17,639 nucleotides of DNA from positions 1-17,639 of the forward strand of contig CALPRR020000031.1 in NCBI GenBank assembly GCA_943326025.2, read 5' to 3'. Source of the DNA: Candidatus Kuenenia stuttgartensis. Its GTDB lineage: Bacteria; Bacteroidota; Bacteroidia; Flavobacteriales_D; Crocinitomicaceae. Below are positions 7,401 to 13,326 of the stretch, piece after piece (position 1 is the first letter of the stretch; each line of letters opens with the position of its first letter). Both the position numbers and the translations under genes were made by a program. The notes below the pieces were generated by a model that did no database searches, was not told the DNA's origin, and worked only from the letters and a program-made list of their open reading frames with translations.

Positions 7401-9046
7401 ATATTTAAATTATCAAGAATTGCTTTAGTTAGGTTTATTTTGAAATTCATATGTTGATTTCCATTGAAATCTATAAAACCATCATAAACTAAATTTAAAT
7501 TATCATCCTTTATTTCAATTTTAGCATCGAAAATGTTATCTATAAATTTTCCTCTCTCAATAAATACATTTTTATATGAATAATCTAAATATTTGAAATT
7601 ATTTATGTTTCCTTCAATGTCGTTGAAAAGTATATTATCTATAGAAAAAACTTCTCCACTAAGAAACACAGTACCATCAACTTCTCCAAAATTATCATCA
7701 TTTAAAAATTTGTCTAATTGAAACTTTTCAACTTTCACATCATATTCACTTGCTTCAGAGCGCTGGAAGAAATATGAATTATTCAGTTTATTTTCAGTAA
7801 ACATAATTCCATTGTCAAACTTTATTGAACCAAGTGCAGTGTTAAGCTTATTTGCTGCAATTACAAATTGAGAATAATAGCCATCCAATTTTAAATCTTT
7901 AGCATTAAAATAACCTAATCTTTCAATATATTGACTAAAGCTTAAATATCCACCACCATTGTCTTTAGGCATTTTTATTTTTTTTAAATCTGCTAATGGT
8001 AAATTTAAATAATCAATTTTTTCTTTAAAAAAGGCGTTTTCAAAATTTCTAAAGTCAGGTAAATTAAGTGTACCTATCAATTGAATATTATCACCTGTTT
8101 TAAAATTTAAATTAGAGATTTTGAGATCCTTTACTTTTCGAGAAACATCTGCTGATAAAAAGACTTGTTGATCCATTCCTTCAAGTGAAGTGGCAAAGAA
8201 TGCAATATCCTTCATAGATATGTTACTTGGGTTTATTTTAGAATCAAAAGATACGCTATCTTCAAATGAATAAAAACATTCATAACGATCCATTAATAAA
8301 TTCATTTTTTTTGCATAGAGATTTGAGTATGGTGTTTTTATAATCAAATTTTTCATCAATACACCTTTTGGTGAGACTTCACAATCTGTTTTGAATTTTT
8401 TTAGAATAAATCCAGATTTATCAATAGCAGATATTTCTTGAATAGATGCTTTAATTGTTTCGTCAATAACGGAAATATCTGTTGCAATTATGTTAACATG
8501 TTTCAAATGTATGTGATCATAATCTACACCAAATTTGGAATAATATTTTCTATTATCATCGTAGTTGAATTTGACATCATTCAGACGAATTTCGTTTAAA
8601 TATAAATCAATAGCTTTTCCTCCAGTACTTTCTCCTCCAGCAAAGTAATCAGTAATAAACCAATAATTATAATCACCTGTGTTTTTGTCACGATTTAAAT
8701 TAATCAATCCTTTATCAAGTTCAATTTTATTTAAAACAATTTTGTTGGCACTTAGATTTAAACTTTTTAGTGTTACATAAACCCTAGGGATAGAGGCTAG
8801 AGTATCTTGTTTTTGATCCTTAATTAAAACATCTTCTAAAGCTAACTTATCAAATGATACGATCGAGACTTTTCCAATTTTGAATTCAGTATTTAACTCT
8901 TTAGATAGAAAATCAGTAACTAAACTTGCTAAATAAGTTTGGACAGGACTTGTACGAATTGCAAAAGCTAATAACAGAATTAAAATAAGAATCCACTCAA
9001 ATGAAATTCCTACTATTCTTCCTCTTATTTTAATTATTTTTGTCAT
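4436..9046 (-). CDS. tamB: TamB-like translocation/assembly module protein (AsmA/DUF490 family)
   Basis: A 1536-residue envelope protein. One N-terminal membrane anchor (about 11-30, ILILILLLAFAI) is followed by SPVQTYLASLVTDFLSKELN, the start typical of Bacteroidota TamB, then a very long beta-rich region suited to the hydrophobic-groove fold of AsmA-like proteins. The conserved TamB domain is at the C terminus (about 1120-1500), with MYNFVMGSVRQPLFIQQGSI, TWTGDPYNAYIDLKTYFDV and LISRIVNDPDEKNRQFFSLL. Family members span the periplasm and act with a TamA-type outer-membrane barrel (in Bacteroidota often the lipid-anchored variant TamL) in outer-membrane protein assembly or in lipid transfer; no partner gene is visible here. 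Oddities are a Lys-rich patch midway (KKGKKKKR), a Gly/Ala-rich segment near 1360, a Ser/Thr-rich stretch at about 1422-1446 and a basic tail. It is divergent from tsaD with 22 bp between starts. Confidence 0.92.
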   Translation of the reverse strand: MTKIIKIRGRIVGISFEWILILILLLAFAIRTSPVQTYLASLVTDFLSKELNTEFKIGKVSIVSFDKLALEDVLIKDQKQDTLASIPRVYVTLKSLNLSANKIVLNKIELDKGLINLNRDKNTGDYNYWFITDYFAGGESTGGKAIDLYLNEIRLNDVKFNYDDNRKYYSKFGVDYDHIHLKHVNIIATDISVIDETIKASIQEISAIDKSGFILKKFKTDCEVSPKGVLMKNLIIKTPYSNLYAKKMNLLMDRYECFYSFEDSVSFDSKINPSNISMKDIAFFATSLEGMDQQVFLSADVSRKVKDLKISNLNFKTGDNIQLIGTLNLPDFRNFENAFFKEKIDYLNLPLADLKKIKMPKDNGGGYLSFSQYIERLGYFNAKDLKLDGYYSQFVIAANKLNTALGSIKFDNGIMFTENKLNNSYFFQRSEASEYDVKVEKFQLDKFLNDDNFGEVDGTVFLSGEVFSIDNILFNDIEGNINNFKYLDYSYKNVFIERGKFIDNIFDAKIEIKDDNLNLVYDGFIDFNGNQHMNFKINLTKAILDNLNITQTNNTQLTSNFTIDLTGSNSNTLFGTIKMNSTVYSEGDKKINIPALNIKVDRSIEEDILTVNSSVLNTTIIGKVDFSSVANDFSNQFSKIFPAIVKPSIADNSKKGKKKKRIIKPENHFQYSIEIKEAKDFLSIFVPDLMIANGTRISGDYKGETEDFSMKIISPSINYQNIKMQSIAVDQKVTSNELTANYSIKKFNLNDSIKVENLNFKTTGTKDTLTSQLTWNPDTKNDSRISWNTVVLDYNKYKILLEPSYFALREKRWDIKNKSFIGIDGLNIEVDSFLLERSNQYIAIDGKISRNDEEKLNFKINDLLLDEFAYLIGSPINISGLVNGWGRISNPYNNLNYIGDANIQNLFIDNREVGNVFVQSQWNKNSNSFGLTGDLIYKNIETFAFEGNYSVDKKDNNLDFNLLFDNTDIQFTNAFMDPDVMSNIKGLINGSLKVTGNIDEPVIEGEVELINGNTKLDILGVNFGLNGKISSDKYGFYINNMPVNDEEGNTGSVNGSIYHSNFKDWNFDLLFNLEDDYIHKDPLLGWKPAPLNKFLVLNTQFKEGDIYYGKGYGTGTANIYGYADNIEITVNLKTEKDTKIIFPMYEVAQVEDEESFIKYTVKNDTIKTIVPEIDFTGVDLDLNFEITPEANLKVIFNDKTGDQITATGAGNIAVKLDNLGDAEMEGTFNVKNGMYNFVMGSVRQPLFIQQGSITWTGDPYNAYIDLKTYFDVKASISEISPENITGTSNSAPQDIQCFINLTESLFKPAIAFDIKAPKASEEGQNLISRIVNDPDEKNRQFFSLLLWKHFQPLQGAAGAGGGSAALDLVTNQINSMLSQVSKDYNLKLDLDADANGGNTVALDVSKQFLGNRLILTGSFGVENSASSNSVSSTSTTSSSSTQSSLIGDVNLEYLLNESGTFRINVFNESNDNTIIQQKSLGLFTQGAGLHYQEDFNDLKSFKMIQYALDVFRPKTKKKFINKKKRKLTAVPTDQKK
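9035..9042 (+). promoter_or_regulatory. Candidate -7 promoter box for tsaD, inside tamB 5' codons
   Basis: TATTTTTG matches TAnnTTTG exactly. It would place the transcription start near 9047-9050, about 20 nt before the tsaD TTG codon. It lies within the first codons of the oppositely oriented tamB. A clear -33 TTG at 17-23 bp spacing is not seen. Confidence 0.4.
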
Positions 9047-9068
9047 TCAGTTAAAAATTTACTAAAAG

Positions 9069-10091
9069 TTGAGTCAAAAAGATATAATAATACTAGGTAT
9101 TGAGTCATCTTGTGATGATACTTCTGCTGCAGTGATCAAAAACGAAGCCATTTTATCAAATATTATAGCTGGTCAAGAGATTCATAAAATATACGGTGGT
9201 GTTGTTCCTGAGCTAGCAAGTAGAGCTCATCAACAAAATATTATTCCGGTAGTAGACACAGCAATCAAGAAAGCGGGTATTTCATTACAAGATATTGATG
9301 CTGTAGCATTTACAAAAGGTCCAGGATTATTAGGTTCTTTAGTAGTAGGAACTTCTTTTGCTAAATCATTTGCATTAGCTTTGAACATTCCAATGTTGGA
9401 TGTGAATCATATGCATGGACACGTTTTAGCACATTTTATAGATGATGAAGGAAAAGCCAAGCCTAAATTTCCATTTATTTGCTTGACAGTTTCTGGAGGA
9501 CATACACAAATTGTGCTTGTAAAAGATTATTTGGAAATGGAAGTCATTGGCCAAACGATTGACGATGCTGCGGGAGAAGCATTTGATAAAGCTGCTAAGA
9601 CATTAGGTTTTCCTTACCCTGGTGGACCGTTAATCGATAAGCATGCAAAATTAGGTAATCCAGATAGATTTGAATTTTCGAAACCACAAATAAATGGATA
9701 TGATTATAGTTTTAGTGGATTAAAAACATCTATTTTATATTTTATTCAAAAACAAGTCAGAGAAAATCCAAATTTTATTGAGGAAAATTTAAACGATTTG
9801 TGTGCATCGATTCAAAAAACGATCATTGAAATTTTATTTAAGAAGCTAATATTAGCTGCAAAAGATTTGAAAATAAATCAAATAGCTATTGCAGGAGGAG
9901 TTTCGGCTAATTCTGGTTTGAGATCAAAATTAAGTGAAATAGGGATTCAAAAAAAGTGGGATGTTTATATTCCAAAGTTTGAATTTTGTACAGATAATGC
10001 AGCTATGATCGCTATAACAGGGAAATATATGTATAAAAATGATATATTTGCCGACCAAACTGTAACTGCAATGGCGAGATTAAAAATTTAA
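9069..10091 (+). CDS. tsaD: TsaD, tRNA N6-adenosine threonylcarbamoyltransferase (TTG start)
   Basis: Cytoplasmic catalytic subunit that transfers the threonylcarbamoyl group from threonylcarbamoyl-AMP to A37 of tRNAs reading ANN codons, giving t6A; in bacteria it works with TsaB and TsaE, neither of which is here. At 340 residues it is full length for the Kae1/TsaD (ASKHA) family. Visible motifs are GIESSCDDTSAAV (10-22), GPGLLGSLVVG (84-94), the metal-binding HMHGH with H114 and H118, SGGHT (142-146), AGGVSAN (275-281) and the third metal ligand D309 in CTDNAAMIA. The start must be TTG at 9069: an in-frame TAA lies at 9063-9065, and no ATG, GTG or further TTG precedes the essential GIESSCDDT. 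The divergent neighbour is tamB, an arrangement I recall in many Bacteroidota. The next plus-strand gene is 109 bp downstream. Confidence 0.97.
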   Translation: MSQKDIIILGIESSCDDTSAAVIKNEAILSNIIAGQEIHKIYGGVVPELASRAHQQNIIPVVDTAIKKAGISLQDIDAVAFTKGPGLLGSLVVGTSFAKSFALALNIPMLDVNHMHGHVLAHFIDDEGKAKPKFPFICLTVSGGHTQIVLVKDYLEMEVIGQTIDDAAGEAFDKAAKTLGFPYPGGPLIDKHAKLGNPDRFEFSKPQINGYDYSFSGLKTSILYFIQKQVRENPNFIEENLNDLCASIQKTIIEILFKKLILAAKDLKINQIAIAGGVSANSGLRSKLSEIGIQKKWDVYIPKFEFCTDNAAMIAITGKYMYKNDIFADQTVTAMARLKI

Positions 10092-10145
10092 TATTAATTT
10101 CGCAAAAAATTATTAATTATTAAATAATTTCTTTATATTTATTTT

Positions 10146-10153
10146 TATGTTCG
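10146..10153 (+). promoter_or_regulatory. Possible -7 promoter box before the 94-residue gene
   Basis: TATGTTCG differs from TAnnTTTG at one position and would give a leader of about 40 nt before the ATG at 10201. There is no clear -33 element. Weak, offered only because the 109-bp gap after tsaD could hold a separate promoter. Confidence 0.22.
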
Positions 10154-10200
10154 GCAAAAGGAACAAATTTTGAATTAAAGATTACTAAAACCGATTAGAT

Positions 10201-10485
10201 ATGAAAGAGACAACGACACCAGAACTTATCGAGAAAGAACTAGTAGCTTCTTTGTCGTTTCATGATAATTCAATTGAAGTTGATCAAAGTCCTGACATCA
10301 TGAAAATGATTGAGAAAGCAACTTTGTTAGGAAATGCTCATCATGGTAAAGTTTCTATAATTTTTCAAGATGACACAGGTTTGAAAAGAGTAGATACTAC
10401 CGTTTGGGCTAATGGAGCAAAATATATTTGTTTGAAAGGTGGAGTTTGGATTCCAATTTCAAGAATTGTGGATATAAAATTTTAA
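10201..10485 (+). CDS. Small protein of unknown function (94 aa)
   Basis: I do not recognise a named family. The 94 residues have no signal peptide or membrane segment, so a cytoplasmic location is likely. The N-terminal 45 residues are acidic and probably helical (TPELIEKELVASLSF, DIMKMIEKATLLGNAHHG). The C-terminal half looks like a small beta barrel or sheet: KVSIIFQDDTG, KRVDTTVWANGAKYICLKGG and VWIPISRIVDIKF. Strand pattern and the 'TTVWA...LKGGVWIPISRI' signature resemble small conserved hypothetical proteins I recall from other flavobacteria, but I cannot confirm that without a search. The coding sequence has codon use like its neighbours, begins at an ATG without a Shine-Dalgarno and ends 21 bp before a strong terminator, all consistent with a real gene. 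It may be transcribed from its own promoter or with tsaD. Confidence 0.8.
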   Translation: MKETTTPELIEKELVASLSFHDNSIEVDQSPDIMKMIEKATLLGNAHHGKVSIIFQDDTGLKRVDTTVWANGAKYICLKGGVWIPISRIVDIKF

Positions 10486-10506
10486 TTTTAATTTATAAAA
10501 ATGTTT

Positions 10507-10535
10507 AAAAGAGGATTTATTTCCTCTTTTTTTTT
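10507..10535 (+). terminator. Rho-independent terminator after the 94-residue gene
   Basis: A 9-bp stem, AAAAGAGGA (10507-10515) with TCCTCTTTT (10522-10530), has the loop TTTATT and is followed by a T-run to 10535. It closes the tsaD/94-residue transcript. The rest of the 230-bp gap (10536-10689) is T-rich DNA in which I see nothing else definite until the promoter-like box at 10690. Confidence 0.88.
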
Positions 10536-10689
10536 GCCTTATCAATCGATAAAAGTAATGTTTTTTTTATATTTTATATTTTTTAACATTTTGTTTTGTA
10601 GACTTTTATTTCTTTTTTTTAGTTTATTTTTAATGAATAGGAATACAAGCTTTTTGTTAATTCTAAAGGTTTTAAAGAAATGCTTTTTG

Positions 10690-10697
10690 TACATTTG
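10690..10697 (+). promoter_or_regulatory. Candidate -7 promoter box for the DsbD-type gene pair
   Basis: TACATTTG matches the Bacteroidota -7 consensus TAnnTTTG exactly and ends 18 bp before the ATG at 10716, implying a leader of about 10 nt. It follows a terminator and precedes the two-gene dsbD unit, which is where a promoter is needed. The nearest upstream TTG (10654-10656) is too far for the usual -33 spacing. Confidence 0.45.
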
Positions 10698-10715
10698 AAT
10701 TGAAAAATTATAGAT

Positions 10716-11144
10716 ATGAAATTAGTTTTTACTTTATTCGTTTTGATTTTAAGTCAAGTTCTATTCTCACAAGAAAAAGTGAAATGGGATTTTACCTATA
10801 ATACAAACAATAAAACTATTGAAATGAAAGCTACAATTGATGAAGGTTGGCATTTGTATAGTCAATACATCAATAATAAAATAGGACCAGTTCCAACTGC
10901 ATTTGTCTTTACACCAACTGAAAAGGTTAAATTGATAGGAAAAACAGAAGAGCCAACACCAATTAAGGAATATGATGAAAATTTTGAAGCTACATTAGAC
11001 TTTTACAAAGGCGAAGTGGTTTTCTCACAAAAAGTTGAATTTATATCTACTCAAACAATTGATGGTTATGTAACATTTATGGTTTGTAATGAAACTATGT
11101 GCTTACCACCATCAGATATTCCTTTTAAAATTGAATTAAAATAA
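10716..11144 (+). CDS. Secreted stand-alone DsbD N-terminal-domain-like protein
   Basis: A 142-residue periplasmic protein. Residues 1-18 (MKLVFTLFVLILSQVLFS) form a Sec signal peptide without a lipobox cysteine. The remainder resembles the immunoglobulin-like N-terminal (alpha) domain of DsbD: GWHLYSQYINNKIGPVPTAF (44-63), a strand-rich middle, and a C-terminal cysteine pair C124 and C129 in CNETMCLPPSD. In E. coli DsbD the alpha-domain pair (C103/C109) receives electrons from the membrane domain and passes them to DsbC, DsbG or CcmG. This protein aligns by eye with residues about 35-158 of the next gene product, which carries the same CX4C spacing and LAP/LPP after it, so the two are probably paralogues by duplication. 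It ends 26 bp before dsbD and is surely co-transcribed. A role as an extra periplasmic thiol carrier fed by DsbD is inference. Confidence 0.85.
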   Translation: MKLVFTLFVLILSQVLFSQEKVKWDFTYNTNNKTIEMKATIDEGWHLYSQYINNKIGPVPTAFVFTPTEKVKLIGKTEEPTPIKEYDENFEATLDFYKGEVVFSQKVEFISTQTIDGYVTFMVCNETMCLPPSDIPFKIELK

Positions 11145-11170
11145 TTAAGAATTTAAAATAATTACCAAAG

Positions 11171-13249
11171 ATGAAAATTAAAAATAATTTCAATATCATG
11201 AAAATGATCATGTTATTTTTTGTTGTGTTTAGTTCAAAAGCTATTTTAGCTCAAATTGAGTATCCAGAAGATAAAGCGAAATGGAAATTTTCTATTGAAC
11301 AAAAAGGTGACGAAGCAACAATAATTGCTGAGGTAAAGTTGGAAAAACATTGGCATATCAATTCAATCGTTTTACCAAAAGGGGTTTTTGGTTTACCAAC
11401 CACTTTTAAAATAACGAAAGCATCAACATTCAAAACTGTTGGAAGTATTATTGAACCAAAACCGATAGTTAAACATGATTTAGAATCTGACGAAGATTTA
11501 AGCTATCATGAAGGTAAAATACTACTAAAACAAAAAATTAAAGTTACTTCTGAAAATGATTTTGTATTAAATGGAACTTTTTCATTTCAAACTTGTGATG
11601 AAACACATTGTCTAGCGCCATATGAGGGAACATTTAAAGTTAATGTTAAAGGTCTGAAATCGAGTACGACTTTAGAAGTTAATCCGATTGATGATCAAGT
11701 TCATTCAGTTGATTCAGTAACTGAAAATGTTGAAGGTGAAATAGAAACTTCCAAAGAAGTAACAAAACCAAATGAGAAAATAGTAAAAAATGCTCCTAAA
11801 AAAGATGAGAAAAAATCTTTATTGGCAATTTTCATTATTTCTTTTATGAGTGGATTAGCTGCTTTGTTTACACCTTGTGTTTTCCCTATGATTCCTATGA
11901 CTGTTAGTTTTTTTACAAAACAAAGTAAATCAAAAGCGCAAGGAATTAAAAATGCGTCAATTTTTGGAATTTCTATAATTTTAATTTATATCACATTAGG
12001 AACTGCTGTTACTGCTATTTTTGGAGCAGATGCATTAAATAAAATGTCAACAGATCCATGGTTTAATTTTGTGTTCTTTGTTTTATTAGTTGTTTTTGCT
12101 GTTTCATTTCTTGGTGCATTTGAAATAAGAATGCCAAATTCATGGGTAAACAAAGCAGATGCTAGAGCAGATAAAGGTGGTTTAGTCGGAATCTTTTTTA
12201 TGGCACTAGCTTTGGCATTAGTTTCTTTTTCATGTACTGGACCTATTGTTGGATCACTAATCGTTGAAGCAGCAAGTGTTGGAGGTATTACGCCAATAGT
12301 AGGAATGTTTGGATTTTCATTAGCATTAGCATTACCATTTGCTTTGTTTGCAATGTTTCCAGGCTGGTTAAATTCTATGCCTAAATCTGGTGGATGGTTA
12401 AATTCAGTAAAAGTTGTTCTTGGATTCTTGGAATTAGCATTAGCATTTAAATTCTTATCTAATGCTGATATGACTTGGAATTTACATTTATTGGAGAGAG
12501 AAATGTTTATTGGAGTTTGGATTGCAGTTTTTACAGTCTTGACTTTATATTTATTCGGGAAAATAAGAATGCCACACGATAGTCCAATTGAGAAATTATC
12601 AGTTGGTAGAGTTTTATTAGGAACTACAACTTTATTGTTTGTTATCTATATGATTCCGGGAATGTGGGGAGCACCTTTGAAAATTATTAGTGCATTTCCA
12701 CCACCATTGCAATATAGTGAATCCCCAACTGGTTTTGGTGGAGGAATCACAGTTGCTCAAAAAGGTGGTCCAGAAGGAACACATTTAGGACCACAAAATA
12801 TTAATGTATTTCATGATTATGATAAAGCATTAGCATATGCAAAAGAAGTAAACAAACCATTATTCGTAGATTTCACTGGTATTAATTGTGTAAATTGCCG
12901 TAAAATGGAACAGCAAGTTTGGGGTGAAGAAGGTGTTCTAAATAAATTGACAAATGATGTTGTAATTGTTTCTTTACACGTTGATGATCGTGAAGAATTA
13001 CCGAAAAGTGAACAAGGTGTTTTTAAAACTATCGATGGAAGAAATATGACTATTAAAACAGCAGGAGATAAATGGAAGTTAATGCAGATTAATCGTTATA
13101 ATATTTTGGCTCAACCTTATTATGTGATGCAAGATGAAAATGGTAATGATTTACCAAACGGTTCAGCTGATTATGAGCACACAAGCAAAACTTCAGATTT
13201 CCAAAAATGGTTAGATGCTGGTATAAAATCTTTCAAAGAATCAAAATAA
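11171..13249 (+). CDS. dsbD: DsbD, thiol:disulfide interchange protein (full length)
   Basis: Inner-membrane reductase (692 aa) that carries electrons from cytoplasmic thioredoxin to periplasmic thiol proteins. All three modules are present. A signal peptide (1-28) is followed by the periplasmic alpha domain with C142/C147 (CDETHC). After a charged linker (about 165-215) comes the membrane domain (about 216-500, eight helices), holding the paired cysteines C236 in TPCVFPM and C355 in FSCTGP. The C-terminal thioredoxin-like gamma domain (about 545-692) has the active site CVNC (C573/C576) in FVDFTGINCVNCRKME. All six redox cysteines are therefore intact. I kept the ATG at 11171, but M10 (ATG at 11198) gives an equally good, shorter signal peptide. 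The upstream gene is a stand-alone copy of the alpha domain. A terminator follows. Confidence 0.95.
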   Translation: MKIKNNFNIMKMIMLFFVVFSSKAILAQIEYPEDKAKWKFSIEQKGDEATIIAEVKLEKHWHINSIVLPKGVFGLPTTFKITKASTFKTVGSIIEPKPIVKHDLESDEDLSYHEGKILLKQKIKVTSENDFVLNGTFSFQTCDETHCLAPYEGTFKVNVKGLKSSTTLEVNPIDDQVHSVDSVTENVEGEIETSKEVTKPNEKIVKNAPKKDEKKSLLAIFIISFMSGLAALFTPCVFPMIPMTVSFFTKQSKSKAQGIKNASIFGISIILIYITLGTAVTAIFGADALNKMSTDPWFNFVFFVLLVVFAVSFLGAFEIRMPNSWVNKADARADKGGLVGIFFMALALALVSFSCTGPIVGSLIVEAASVGGITPIVGMFGFSLALALPFALFAMFPGWLNSMPKSGGWLNSVKVVLGFLELALAFKFLSNADMTWNLHLLEREMFIGVWIAVFTVLTLYLFGKIRMPHDSPIEKLSVGRVLLGTTTLLFVIYMIPGMWGAPLKIISAFPPPLQYSESPTGFGGGITVAQKGGPEGTHLGPQNINVFHDYDKALAYAKEVNKPLFVDFTGINCVNCRKMEQQVWGEEGVLNKLTNDVVIVSLHVDDREELPKSEQGVFKTIDGRNMTIKTAGDKWKLMQINRYNILAQPYYVMQDENGNDLPNGSADYEHTSKTSDFQKWLDAGIKSFKESK

Positions 13250-13285
13250 TTAATATCAACATAAATTAAATATTCAGTTTTGAAG

Positions 13286-13315
13286 ATCCCTCGAAATTTT
13301 CGGGGGATTTTTTTT
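13286..13315 (+). terminator. Rho-independent terminator after dsbD
   Basis: ATCCCTCGAA (13286-13295) pairs with TTCGGGGGAT (13299-13308), with one G-T pair and a 3-nt loop, and runs into Ts to 13315. The recG ATG begins only 12 bp later. Confidence 0.88.
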
Positions 13316-13326
13316 ACCTTTACTTT

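Noticed and set aside
9072..9084. A promoter box for tamB on the minus strand (TATCTTTTTG) within tsaD codons
   Set aside because: The spacing between TA and TTTG is two bases too long for the consensus.
10107..10130. An AT-only palindrome AAATTATT / AATAATTT after tsaD as a terminator
   Set aside because: It contains no G-C pairs and is followed by a poor T-tract; too unstable to call.
10501..10698. A 65-codon open frame rich in Phe and Leu starting at an ATG just after the 94-residue gene
   Set aside because: It runs straight through a strong intrinsic terminator and then poly-T DNA; the hydrophobic composition is the translation of T-rich sequence, and nothing resembles a protein family.
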